Below, in pieces: positions 55,821 to 64,000 of a DNA stretch of 64,000 bases. The position numbers and the translations under genes were made by a program. Location: assembly GCF_009913435.1 (NCBI RefSeq), contig NZ_CP047895.1, positions 2,550,501 to 2,614,500 of the forward strand, given 5' to 3'. How positions within the stretch are numbered: position 1 is the stretch's first letter; each line of letters starts with the position of its first letter. The notes beneath the pieces were generated by a model. That model did not search any database. It was given only the letters and a program-made list of their open reading frames with translations, and had not been told where the DNA came from. The stretch is from Sphingomonas changnyeongensis (GTDB taxonomy: Bacteria > Pseudomonadota > Alphaproteobacteria > Sphingomonadales > Sphingomonadaceae).

Positions 55821-58802
55821 TCAGATGCCGATATCGTCGAGCGACAGCAGGGTCGCATTGCCGCCCGCGCTGGTCGTGTCGGTGCTCGTCACCCGCTCGG
55901 CGCAGAAGCGCGGCAGGTAATGCGGGCCGCCGGCCTTGGGCCCGGTGCCCGAATGACCCTCGCCGCCAAAGGGCTGGCTGCCGACGATCGCGCCGATCAT
56001 CGACCGGTTGACGTAAAGATTGCCGACCCGTGCCAGCGCCTCGACGGTCTCCGCCGCGCGGGCGATGCGGCTGTGCAGGCCCATGGTCAAGCCGAAGCCC
56101 TTGGCGTTGACGCGCGCGACCACCTCCTCAAGCGTGCCCGCCTTCCACGTCGCGACGTGGAGCAGCGGCCCGAACCATTCGGCCTGAAGATCGTCGATAT
56201 CATCGAGGCGGATGATCGTCGGCGGCACGAAATGCCCGGCCTCGGGCACCGCCAGGCTGTGGACGATGCGCCCGGCCATCGCCGTGCGGTGCGCCATCAG
56301 CCGGTCATAAGCGGCGGCATCGATCACCGGGCCGACATCGGTCGCCGGATCGGCGGGATCGCCGATCACCAGCGTGTTCATCGCGCCCTTCAGCATCTCG
56401 ATCGTGTGGTCGGCAATGTCGTCCTGCAGCAGCAGCAGCCGCAGCGCCGAACAGCGCTGCCCCGCCGAGCGGAAGGCCGAGGTGACGACATCCTGCACCA
56501 CCTGTTCGGCAAGTGCGGTCGAATCGACGATCATCGCATTGATGCCGCCGGTTTCCGCGATCAGCGGCACCAGCGGGCGGCTGTCATCGGCCAGCAGCGC
56601 GCGGGCGATGCGCCGGGCGGTGGCGGTCGACCCGGTAAAGGCGACGCCCGCAACCCGCGCATCGGCGACCAGCGCAGCACCCGTGTCCGGCCCGCCGGCG
56701 GCGAGGATCAGCACATCGGCCGGCACGCCCGCCTGATGGGCAAGTGCCACGGCGCGCGCGGCGATGCGCGGCGTCTGCGGCGCGGGCTTGGCGACCACGG
56801 CATTGCCGGTGACGAGCGCCGCCACCGTCTGGCCGAGGAAGATCGCCAGCGGGAAATTCCACGGCGCGATCGTCACCCAGACGCCGCGGCCTTCCATGCG
56901 CAGGATGTTGCGCTCCCCGGTCGGCCCGGGCAGCTCGACCGGCTGCAGATGCGCGCGCGCCTGATCGGCATAATAGCGGCAGAAATCGACCGCCTCGCGC
57001 ACTTCGGCGAGCGCGTCGGGAATGGTCTTGCGCGCTTCGTGCACGCAGATCGCCATCAGCTCGGCGCGGTGTTCCTCCAGCAGGTCGGCCAGCCGGTCGA
57101 GACAGGCGGCGCGCGCCTCCACGGGCCGTGCCGACCAGTCATCGGCGGCAGCGCGCGCCCGCGCCACGGCGGCGGCCGGATCGGCCAGGTCTGCCGGGGC
57201 GGGCGGCAGGCTGTGCCGCCCGATTTCGGCGGCGATCGCCGCCAGAGTGTCACTGTCCTGCAGGTCGATGCCCTCGCTGTTGCGCCGCTCCGGCGCGAAC
57301 AGGTCGCGCGGCAGGGCGATTCCGGGATGACGGCTGCCGCCCACCGCGTCGATCCGGGCGACCGGATCGGCGAGCAGCGCCTCGTCGCTCAGCCGCTCAT
57401 CGGCAAGCTGATGCACGAAACTGGAGTTCGCGCCGTTTTCGAGCAGCCGCCGGACCAGATAGGCCAGCAGGTCGCGGTGGCCGCCGACCGGCGCGTAGAT
57501 GCGGCAATGATAGCCCTGTTCGCGCACCAGCCGCTCATACAGCCCCTCGCCCATGCCGTGCAGGCGCTGGAACTCGAAATCGCGGCGGCCGCCGGCCCAT
57601 TCGACGATGGTGGCGACGGTCAGCGCATTGTGGCTGGCAAAGGCAGGCGCAATGCCGTCCGCGTCGAGCATGTCGCGCGCACAGGCCAGATAGGACACGT
57701 CGGTCGCCGCCTTGCGGGTGAACAGCGGATAATCGCTCAGCCCCGCTTCCTGGGTGCGCTTGATCTCGCTGTCCCAATAGGCGCCCTTGACCAGCCGGAC
57801 ATTCATCCGCCGCCCGGTCGCGCGCGCCAGTTCATCGGCCCAGCCGATGACCGCGCGGGCGCGCTTGCCGTAAGCCTGGACCGCCATGCCATAGCCGTCC
57901 CAGCCCCTGAGCGCCGGCATGCGCGCGACGCCGGCGATGATGTCGAGGCTCATTTCAAGCCGCTCGGATTCCTCGGCATCGACGGTGAGCGCGATGCCCC
58001 GCCGCGCCGCCTCCAGCGCCAGCGTGCCGAGCATCTCGGTCAGCGCGGGCACGCAATCGGCGCGGTGCGCGACCTCGTAGCGCGGGTGCAGCGCCGACAG
58101 CTTGACCGACACCGAATGGCCTGCCGCCGGATCGCTGCCGACCGCCGCGATCGCCGCCATATAGCTGTCGAAATAGCGCTGCCCGTCGGGATAGGTGCGC
58201 GCGGCTTCGCCCAGCATGTCGAAACTGGCGGTGAAGCCCTTGTTTTCAGGCTTCTTCATCCGGCGCATCGCTTCGTCGATGGTGCGGCCCATGACGAAGA
58301 TCTCGCCCATCATGCGCATCGCGGCGCCCACCGCCTGGCGCACGAACGGCTCGCCCGCGCGCGCGATCAGCCGGCGCAGCACCCCGCCCTGCCCCGCGTC
58401 ATGGACAAGCGCCTTGCCCATCACCAGACCCCAGGTGGCCGAGTTGACCAGCGCCGACGCGCTTTTGCCGGCATGGGCGCGCCAGTCGGCCTCGCCCAGC
58501 TTGTCGGCGATCAGCAGATCGGCGGTCGCGGGATCGGGCACGCGCAGAAACGCCTCGGCGAGCGACAGCAACGCGACGCCTTCTGACGTGTTCAGCCGAT
58601 ATTCCTGCAGGAACTGGTTGACCCAGCCGGTCGTCTGCGCGGCGCGCAGATCGGCAAGCAGGCCGAGCGCGACGCGCACCGCGCCCTCGCGCTCCTCGGG
58701 TGCGAGTCGGGCACGTTCGAGGAGGGGTTTCAGCACCTCCGGCTCGGGTGCGCGGTGGAGCGGCTTGAGCGACGGAAGCGAGAGTGACGTTGCGGAATCC
58801 AT
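55821..58802 (-). CDS. putA: Bifunctional proline dehydrogenase/L-glutamate gamma-semialdehyde dehydrogenase
   Basis: PutA oxidises proline to glutamate. The ATG at 58802 has an AAGGGGAG site and gives 993 residues. The proline dehydrogenase barrel (about 130-450) has KLSALHPRYE, VDAEESERLEMSLDI, VRLVKGAYWDSEIKR and FASHNALTVATI. The aldehyde dehydrogenase (about 520-985) has IAPWNFPLAIFLGQ, LIAETGGINAMIV (Glu) and SAGQRCSALRLL (Cys). The usual N-terminal ribbon-helix-helix DNA-binding domain is absent, so it is a short, non-regulatory PutA. Confidence 0.96.
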   Translation of the reverse strand: MDSATSLSLPSLKPLHRAPEPEVLKPLLERARLAPEEREGAVRVALGLLADLRAAQTTGWVNQFLQEYRLNTSEGVALLSLAEAFLRVPDPATADLLIADKLGEADWRAHAGKSASALVNSATWGLVMGKALVHDAGQGGVLRRLIARAGEPFVRQAVGAAMRMMGEIFVMGRTIDEAMRRMKKPENKGFTASFDMLGEAARTYPDGQRYFDSYMAAIAAVGSDPAAGHSVSVKLSALHPRYEVAHRADCVPALTEMLGTLALEAARRGIALTVDAEESERLEMSLDIIAGVARMPALRGWDGYGMAVQAYGKRARAVIGWADELARATGRRMNVRLVKGAYWDSEIKRTQEAGLSDYPLFTRKAATDVSYLACARDMLDADGIAPAFASHNALTVATIVEWAGGRRDFEFQRLHGMGEGLYERLVREQGYHCRIYAPVGGHRDLLAYLVRRLLENGANSSFVHQLADERLSDEALLADPVARIDAVGGSRHPGIALPRDLFAPERRNSEGIDLQDSDTLAAIAAEIGRHSLPPAPADLADPAAAVARARAAADDWSARPVEARAACLDRLADLLEEHRAELMAICVHEARKTIPDALAEVREAVDFCRYYADQARAHLQPVELPGPTGERNILRMEGRGVWVTIAPWNFPLAIFLGQTVAALVTGNAVVAKPAPQTPRIAARAVALAHQAGVPADVLILAAGGPDTGAALVADARVAGVAFTGSTATARRIARALLADDSRPLVPLIAETGGINAMIVDSTALAEQVVQDVVTSAFRSAGQRCSALRLLLLQDDIADHTIEMLKGAMNTLVIGDPADPATDVGPVIDAAAYDRLMAHRTAMAGRIVHSLAVPEAGHFVPPTIIRLDDIDDLQAEWFGPLLHVATWKAGTLEEVVARVNAKGFGLTMGLHSRIARAAETVEALARVGNLYVNRSMIGAIVGSQPFGGEGHSGTGPKAGGPHYLPRFCAERVTSTDTTSAGGNATLLSLDDIGI

Positions 58803-58930
58803 GGGCTCCCCTTCGCAGGGCTTGGCCCGGTCTTGCAAGGGGGAAAGTGGGGCGCGTAGGGATGCACGGCAAGCGCCGCCGGGCATGCGCCGGGTGCCGC
58901 CAACGGATAAAGCAGCGGGAGAGAATGAGG

Positions 58931-59389
58931 ATGCCCACCGTCAGTCTGGATGAGCTGAAAGCCCGGGTCGGACAGCCGCTCGGCACGTCGGACTGGCTGA
59001 CCGTCGATCAGGCGATGATCGACAAATTCGCCGATGCCACGGGCGATCATCAGTTCATCCATGTCGATCCCGACAAGGCGAAGCTGACCCCCTTTGGCGG
59101 GACGATCGCGCACGGCTTCCTGTCGCTGTCGCTGATGCCGGTGCTGACCCAGATGACCGACATGCCGCGCCCGGCCGGGATCAAGATGGGCGTCAACTAT
59201 GGCGGCAACAAAACCCGCTTCCTCGCCCCGGTGCGTTCGGGCAAGCGGGTGCGCGGCCATTTCAAGCTGCTCGAGCTGGAGGAAAAGCGCCCCGGCCAAT
59301 GGCAGCAGACCGTGGAATACACGCTCGAGATCGAGGGTGAGGACAAGCCAGCGCTGATCGCCGAATGGATCAGCCAGTTCTTCCTGTGA
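58931..59389 (+). CDS. MaoC family (R)-specific enoyl-CoA hydratase-like protein
   Basis: A 152-residue hot-dog fold protein. The hydratase motif is visible: FADATGDHQFIHVDPDKA near residue 35, with the Asp and His that act on the enoyl-CoA, then FGGTIAHGFLSLSL. It probably hydrates a short enoyl-CoA. The ATG at 58931 follows GAGG. It is divergent from putA and precedes a thiolase, consistent with fatty-acid or polyhydroxyalkanoate metabolism, but the substrate is not known. Confidence 0.88.
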   Translation: MPTVSLDELKARVGQPLGTSDWLTVDQAMIDKFADATGDHQFIHVDPDKAKLTPFGGTIAHGFLSLSLMPVLTQMTDMPRPAGIKMGVNYGGNKTRFLAPVRSGKRVRGHFKLLELEEKRPGQWQQTVEYTLEIEGEDKPALIAEWISQFFL

Positions 59390-59469
59390 CCCGCCGGCAC
59401 CCGCCCTGGGCCGGGCGCCTGCAACCCGAAACACCGATTTGCCGAACAGCGCATCCAAGGAGAGAGTAA

Positions 59470-60648
59470 ATGCGTGACGCCGTCATCGTTTCCACCGCCC
59501 GCACGCCGATTGGCCGTGCCTATCGCGGTGCGTTCAACAACCTGCCTTCGCCGACGCTGGCCGGCCATGCGATCAGCGCCGCCGTCGCCCGCGCGGGCAT
59601 CGATCCCGCCGAGGTGCAGGACGTGGTGTTCGGCGCGGCGCTGCAGCAGGGCCATCAGGCCGGCAACATCGCGCGCACCGCGCTGCTGCGCGCCGGGCTG
59701 CCGGTCACCGTTTCGGGCATGTCGGTCGACCGCCAGTGCGCCTCGGGCCTGATGGCGATCGCGACCGCTGCCAAGCAGATCATCGACGATCAGATGGACG
59801 TGGCCATCGGCGGCGGCGTCGAGAGCATCTCGCTCGTCCAGACGCCGCAGATGCGCGTCGCGCCGGACCCCGAGCTGCTGGCGATGCACAACGCCATCTA
59901 CATGCCGATGCTGCAGACCGCCGAAGTCGTCGCCAAGCGTTACGGCATCAGCCGCGACGCGCAGGATGAATATGCGCTCCAGTCGCAGCAGCGCACCGCC
60001 GCCGCCCAGGCCGCCGGCAAGTTCGATGACGAGATCGTGCCGGTGACCGCGACCATGGCGGTGACCAACAAGGAAACCAAGGAAGTCACCTACAAGGAGG
60101 TGACGCTGGCCAAGGACGAGGGCAACCGCGCCGACACGACGCTGGACGGGCTGAAGTCGCTGCAGCCGGTGATGGGGCCGGACATGAACATCACCGCCGG
60201 CAATGCCTCGCAGCTGTCGGACGGTGCTGCGGCATCGGTGCTGATGGAAGCGCGGCTTGCCGAGCAGCGCGGCCTGACCCCGCTTGGCCGTTATGTCGGC
60301 ATGGCGGTCGCCGGCACCGAGCCCGATGAAATGGGCATCGGCCCGGTGTTCGCGATCCCGAAGCTGCTCGACCGGTTCGGCCTGAAGATGGACGATATCG
60401 GCCTGTGGGAGCTGAACGAGGCGTTCGCCGTACAGGTGCTCTACTGCCGCGACAAGCTGGGCATCCCCAACGAGCTGCTGAACGTCAATGGCGGCGCGAT
60501 CTCGATCGGCCATCCCTATGGCATGTCGGGTGCGCGCATGGTCGGCCATGCGCTGATCGAGGGCAAGCGCCGCGGCGCGCGCCATGTCGTGATCACCATG
60601 TGCGTCGGCGGCGGCATGGGCGCGGCCGGCCTGTTCGAAGTCCTCTGA
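59470..60648 (+). CDS. Acetyl-CoA C-acyltransferase (thiolase)
   Basis: Thiolase of 392 residues. It has the acyl-accepting Cys in [17 protein letters not shown] near residue 90, the NEAFAVQ motif near 317, the catalytic His in [17 protein letters not shown] near 347 and the second Cys in [13 protein letters not shown] near 377. This is the complete active site. It could degrade beta-ketoacyl-CoA in beta-oxidation or make acetoacetyl-CoA. A GGAGAGAG site precedes the ATG. A hairpin follows the stop. Confidence 0.94.
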   Translation: MRDAVIVSTARTPIGRAYRGAFNNLPSPTLAGHAISAAVARAGIDPAEVQDVVFGAALQQGHQAGNIARTALLRAGLPVTVSGMSVDRQCASGLMAIATAAKQIIDDQMDVAIGGGVESISLVQTPQMRVAPDPELLAMHNAIYMPMLQTAEVVAKRYGISRDAQDEYALQSQQRTAAAQAAGKFDDEIVPVTATMAVTNKETKEVTYKEVTLAKDEGNRADTTLDGLKSLQPVMGPDMNITAGNASQLSDGAAASVLMEARLAEQRGLTPLGRYVGMAVAGTEPDEMGIGPVFAIPKLLDRFGLKMDDIGLWELNEAFAVQVLYCRDKLGIPNELLNVNGGAISIGHPYGMSGARMVGHALIEGKRRGARHVVITMCVGGGMGAAGLFEVL

Positions 60649-60657
60649 TCCGGTGTT

Positions 60658-60683
60658 CCGGCCGGGCGTCCGCGCCCGGCCGG
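60658..60683 (+). terminator. GC hairpin after the thiolase gene
   Basis: A perfect 11-bp stem (60658-60668 with 60673-60683) and a TCCG loop begin 9 nt after the thiolase stop. The next T run (TTTTG) is about 16 nt further on, so it is a hairpin that may weaken read-through rather than a classic terminator. Confidence 0.55.
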
Positions 60684-60790
60684 CACGCATCGCCCCCGGT
60701 TTTGACAAAGCGGCGCGGGCCGGGGCAGTCAGGGGCGATGGTCACGCCCCTTCACCGTCTTGCCATTCCCGTCCTGCGGCCGGTCGGTCG

Positions 60791-61612
60791 ATGAGCCGGC
60801 TGCTCGTCTTCGGGCCGGGCTATACCGCGTCGCGGCTGATGGCGGCGGCGCGCGGCCGGGCTTGGGCGGTGGACGCGGTCACGCGCGCGATCCTGGCCGA
60901 TCCAGATCAGGTTGCCGCGATGGTCGCGCGCGCCACCCATATCCTGTCGAGCGTCCCGCCCGAAGGCGACGATGATCCGGTGCTCGCCCGGCATGGGCCG
61001 CTGCTCGCCGGTTGCGGGGCGTGGCTTGGCTATCTGTCGTCGACCGGCGTCTATGGCGATGCCGGCGGCGCATGGGTGGACGAGACGGCGGACATCGGCA
61101 CCGGCCGCCGGTCGGCGCGGGCGCGGGCCGATGCCGCATGGCTGGCGCTGGGCGCGCGGGTGTTCCGCCTGCCGGGGATTTACGGGCCGGGGCGCAGCGC
61201 GCTCGACCGGGTGGCGGCGGGCAGCGCCCATCAGGTCGATGTGCCCGGCCAGATTTTCAGCCGCGTCCATGTCGACGATATCGTGACCGGGGTGATGGCA
61301 GGCTTCGCCGGGCCGCCGGGTGCCTATAATCTGGCCGATGACGAACCCGCGCCGCAGAATGACGTCGTCCGCCACGCCGCCCGGCTGCTCGGCCTACCCG
61401 ATCCGCCCTTTGTGGCGCTGGATGCGCTGTCGCCGATGGCGCGCGGATTCTATGCCGAGAACCGCCGGGTCGCGAACGGCAAGGCGCGGCGCGCGCTCGG
61501 TTGGACGCCCGCCTTTCCCGATTACCGCGCCGGGCTGCGCGCGCTCAGCGCCAGCACCAGCCCGATCAGCGCCAGCCCCCCGCCGGCCATTGCGGTCGGC
61601 GTCCAGCGATAG
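60791..61612 (+). CDS. NAD(P)-dependent epimerase (YeeZ-like SDR)
   Basis: A 273-residue extended SDR. The Rossmann loop is GPGYTASRL near residue 8; the middle has LGYLSSTGVYGD and WVDETADI; FSRVHVDDIVTG and NLADDEPAPQNDVV are also typical of the YeeZ/YfcH group. There is no classic YxxxK at the expected position; the GVYGD block replaces it, as in this group. The substrate is unknown. The last 30 codons overlap the end of the convergent DMT exporter gene by 91 nt. The ATG at 60791 is chosen. Confidence 0.85.
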   Translation: MSRLLVFGPGYTASRLMAAARGRAWAVDAVTRAILADPDQVAAMVARATHILSSVPPEGDDDPVLARHGPLLAGCGAWLGYLSSTGVYGDAGGAWVDETADIGTGRRSARARADAAWLALGARVFRLPGIYGPGRSALDRVAAGSAHQVDVPGQIFSRVHVDDIVTGVMAGFAGPPGAYNLADDEPAPQNDVVRHAARLLGLPDPPFVALDALSPMARGFYAENRRVANGKARRALGWTPAFPDYRAGLRALSASTSPISASPPPAIAVGVQR

Positions 61613-62459
61613 CCTTCGAACAGCGTCGACAGCGCCATCGCGATGACCGGAATGATCACCCCCGAATAGGCGGCGCGCGCCGCGCCGATCCGGCGGATGA
61701 GCGGGTAATAGAGCATGAACGCCACCGCCGATGCGGCCACGCCCAGATAGATGATGCCCGCCAGATAGGCCGGGCGCGGATCCCAGGCCGGCGGGCCGCT
61801 GGTCGCCCAGGCCCAGACGGCGTTGCCGGCGGTGCCCGTGATCATGCTCCAGCACATCACGCTGACCAGCGGGGCCTGCTGGACGCGCGGCAGCGCCTGC
61901 AGGATGTTCGCCGACGATGCCGACAGCACGGCGAGCAGCGACAGCGCGATGCCAAGCCCGGTGCGCGCGCCGGCGGCACCCCCGCCCCCCATTCATGCGC
62001 GAACAGCAGCGCGATCCCGGCCAGCGCGACCGCCGACCCGGCGATGAAGCCGCGCGACAGCTGCTGGCCAAGGAAGATGCGGCCAAGCAGCGCATTGGGG
62101 ATGACGAGCAGCGCGAAGATGACCGCGACCAGCCCCGAGGTGATGTGCGCTTCCGCCCGGTAGACAAGGTTGAAGTTGACGACGAACTGCGCCAGCCCGA
62201 GCAGCAGCGTGATCCCCCAGACCGGCCGGGGCAGCGCCAGCGACGTGCGCGTCGCCAGCGCATAAGCGGCCATGGCGATGCTGCCGGCGGCGAAGCGATA
62301 GGTGACCGACCAGCTGGGCGGCACGGCGGCCAGCTGGTCGCGGATGACCAGCCAGGTCGATCCCCAGATCAGCGTGACGATGACGAACGGCACGACGACG
62401 CCAAGCGCGCCGCCGCCGGATGCCTGCCCGGCGCCTGCCGCGTTCGACGCCCCGCTCAC
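61522..62459 (-). CDS. DMT/EamA family exporter (frameshift at 61979-61990)
   Basis: Ten-helix drug/metabolite exporter with two EamA repeats. The first repeat, from the GTG at 62459, has VVPFVIVTLIWGSTWLVI and NFNLVYRAEAHITSGLVAVI. The frame breaks after LFAHEWGAG; the second repeat (LGIALSLLAVLSASSANILQ, YLGVAASAVAFMLYYPLIRR, GVIIPVIAMALSTLFEGYRW) continues in the next frame to a TAA at 61524-61522. One base added to the C5/C6 runs at 61979-61990 gives 312 residues. The start overlaps the aldolase stop (GTGA). The substrate is unknown; the neighbour suggests amino-acid export. Confidence 0.85.
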
Positions 62460-63465
62460 AGTGCCTCGATCGCGGCGGCGAGCGGCGCGATCGCCGCTTC
62501 GTCCTGGTTCCAGCTGACCACCAGCCGCGCCGCGCCCGCGCCCCAGTCGTAAAAATCAAAGCCCTTGGCGCGCAGGGCAGCCGCCTCGTCCGCGCTCAGC
62601 GCCACGAACACCTCATTGGCCTCGACCGGATGGAGCAGCCGGCCCGCCGCCGCCTGGCCGAGGCGCGCGGCCCCGGCATTGGCGGCGCGCGCATTGGCCA
62701 GCCACACATCCCCTCCAGCATGGCGAGGATCTGCGCGGCCAGATAGCGCCCCTTGGACAGCAGATGCCCGGACCGTTTGCGGCGGATGCGGGTGGCGGCG
62801 GCAAGATCGGGCCGGAACAGGATCAGCGCCTCGGCGCACAGCCCGCCATTCTTGACGAAGCCGAAGCTAAGCGCATCGACCCCGGCCCGCCAGGTCAGAT
62901 CGGCGGGGCTGCACCCCAGATGCGCGACCGCATTGGCAAAGCGCGCGCCGTCCATGTGCAGCCCCCAGCCGCGTGCCCGGGCAAGCGCGCCGAGCGCCGC
63001 AACCTCGTCGGGGGTATAGACCAGCCCATATTCGGTCGCATTGGTGATCGACAGCGCATGGGGCTGCACCTGATGCACATCGGGGCGGATCTGGTCGGCG
63101 AAACCGGCGACGGTGGCGGGATCAAGCTTGGCGCCCGCGCCATCGATCAGCATCAGCTTCGCGCCGCCGGTGAAGAACTCCGGCGCGCCCGCTTCATCGA
63201 CCTGGATGTGCGCCTCGCGGTGGCAGAGCACCCCGCCATGAGGCGGGCAGAGCGCAGCGAGCGCGAGGCAGTTGGCCGCCGTCCCCGTCGTCACCCAGAG
63301 TGCCGCGACCTCGGTGCCGAACAGCTGCGAAAACGCATCGTCGAGGCGTGCCGACCAGCCATCGCCGTCATAGGCGGTGTCCAGCCGGTCGGCGGCGGCG
63401 ATCGCGGCCATGACGGCGGGATGGGCGGGCGCGGCATTGTCGGAGAAAAAGCGCATGGCGTGCAT
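62456..63465 (-). CDS. Low-specificity L-threonine aldolase/beta-eliminating lyase (frameshift at 62710-62713)
   Basis: PLP enzyme cleaving L-threonine or allo-threonine to glycine and acetaldehyde. From the ATG at 63465 (or 63456): RFFSDNAAPAHPAVMAAI, TAANCLALAALCPPHGGVLC, HMDGARFANAVA (PLP-ring contact) and the Schiff-base Lys in SFGFVKNGG. After MLEG the frame is lost; DVWLANARAANAGAARLGQ, LLHPVEANEVFVAL and a TGA at 62458-62456 are in another frame. One base added to the C4 run at 62710-62713 gives 336 residues. The stop overlaps the exporter start. Likely a sequence error. Confidence 0.86.
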
Positions 63466-63600
63466 CTGCGGGGCTTTGCCCGGCCGGTCAATCCGGCGCG
63501 GCGGGGGCACCGCCGGCGACGGGCGGACCGGCGGCATTTTTGGTCTTGCGCACGGCTGCTGCACCGCACAAACTCCGGCCATCAGGGGGAAAGGGCACGG

Positions 63601-64000
63601 GTGGCGCGAAAACCGGCTTTTGACGAAATGGGGGCGGATCCCGTCCGGTCGCCCTATGCTGCGGTCCGCGCCTGGCTGGATGAAACCCCGCCCGACTATC
63701 TGCACACCCGCCACGCCCAGGCGGAGCTGTTCTTCCGCCGCATCGGCATCACCTTTGCCGTCTATGGCGACTCCCAGGCCGATGAGCGGCTGATCCCGTT
63801 CGACATCATCCCGCGCATCCTGTCGCGCACCGAATGGACGAAGCTGGAAGCCGGGCTGATCCAGCGGGTGACGGCGCTCAACGCGTTTCTGAGCGATATC
63901 TACGGCCCGCGCGAGATCCTGAAGGCCGGGCTGATCCCGCCCGAACTGGTGCTGCGCAACCCGCAATTCTGCCTGGCCGCGATCGAACGCAGGCCGCCGC
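63601..64000 (+). CDS. Circularly permuted type 2 ATP-grasp protein (partial, 3' end outside window)
   Basis: The window end cuts this gene after about 133 codons. The GTG at 63601 (AAGGGCACGG before it) reads ARKPAFDEMGADPVRSPYAAV. It continues with YLHTRHAQAELFFRRIGITF, FAVYGD, IIPRILSRTEWTKLEAGLIQ, ALNAFLSDIYGPREIL and PPELVLRNPQF. This pattern is characteristic of the permuted ATP-grasp family (DUF404/407), usually in a cluster with an alpha-E domain protein and a transglutaminase-like gene. The role is unknown, possibly peptide ligation. Confidence 0.85.
   Translation, partial: MARKPAFDEMGADPVRSPYAAVRAWLDETPPDYLHTRHAQAELFFRRIGITFAVYGDSQADERLIPFDIIPRILSRTEWTKLEAGLIQRVTALNAFLSDIYGPREILKAGLIPPELVLRNPQFCLAAIERRPP

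Overview
This is a GC-rich, gene-dense bacterial chromosome segment. It is most likely from an alphaproteobacterium of the Sphingomonadales (Sphingomonas-like). The case rests on gene content and order: HdaA rather than Hda, a Tim44/TimA-like protein, rpsT next to dnaA, the run lapA-pyrF-trpF-trpB-trpA-accD-folC, lptD-surA-pdxA-rsmA, paired acyl-CoA dehydrogenases, and GANTC sites near dnaA. There is no rRNA gene to confirm the assignment. Almost everything is housekeeping. I see no prophage, IS transposase, CRISPR array, tRNA or rRNA.

Layout. 0-4.4 kb (minus): radA, cvpA, a NifU-like scaffold, a Kef-type antiporter and a DUF423 gene cut by the window edge. 4.5-7.5 kb (plus): an EEP-family phosphatase and a patatin-like lipase. 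7.6-13.5 kb (plus): tightly overlapping lapA-pyrF-trpF-trpB-trpA-accD-folC. 13.5-19.3 kb (minus): ampG, a GGDEF/EAL protein, an Smr protein, mltA and a Tim44-like gene. 19.5-23.4 kb (plus): secB, murJ, trpS and a DUF4136 lipoprotein, ending at a strong bidirectional terminator. 23.5-25.8 kb (minus): dnaA and rpsT, separated by a 485-nt region with DnaA boxes and GANTC sites. 25.8-33.2 kb (minus): two acyl-CoA dehydrogenases, a class A PBP, ndk, holC and pepA. 33.3-39 kb (plus): lptD-surA-pdxA-rsmA. 39-41 kb (minus): DUF2062, smpB and dapA. 41-43.6 kb (plus): slt and greB. 43.8-46.8 kb (minus): ppk2 and aspS. 46.9-48.4 kb (plus): rnd and an I78 inhibitor lipoprotein. 48.5-54 kb (minus): an HMA-like membrane protein, hdaA, ppk1 and ppx. 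54-55.8 kb (plus): purM-purN. 55.8-58.8 kb (minus): putA. 58.9-61.6 kb (plus): a MaoC protein, a thiolase and a YeeZ-like epimerase. 61.5-63.5 kb (minus): a threonine aldolase and a DMT exporter. From 63.6 kb (plus): a circularly permuted ATP-grasp protein cut by the window end.

Two observations stand out. First, nine genes (patatin, lapA, pyrF, trpF, ampG, mltA, pdxA, the DMT exporter and the threonine aldolase) are each broken in a way that adding exactly one base, at or next to a short G/C run, repairs. The repair restores a full-length family member and, where relevant, the ATGA/GTGA overlap with the neighbour. This points to under-called homopolymers in the sequence rather than nine real pseudogenes. 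Second, three intergenic spaces carry copies of a modular repeat: a 33-bp inverted repeat (one perfect, two with one mismatch) around a 14-16 nt loop. On one side are small hairpin modules at 41-43 nt spacing, mostly with GNRA-type tetraloops. On the other side are GGGAAGAAC modules at 29-30 nt spacing. Two copies flank ppk2 in opposite orientation, with the GGGAAGAAC sides facing the gene.

Functional themes: envelope building and recycling (PBP1A, MurJ, Slt, MltA, AmpG, LptD, SurA), replication control (DnaA, HdaA, HolC, RadA), polyphosphate metabolism (PPK1, PPX, PPK2), Trp/pyrimidine/purine/PLP/lysine biosynthesis, and fatty-acid and proline catabolism.
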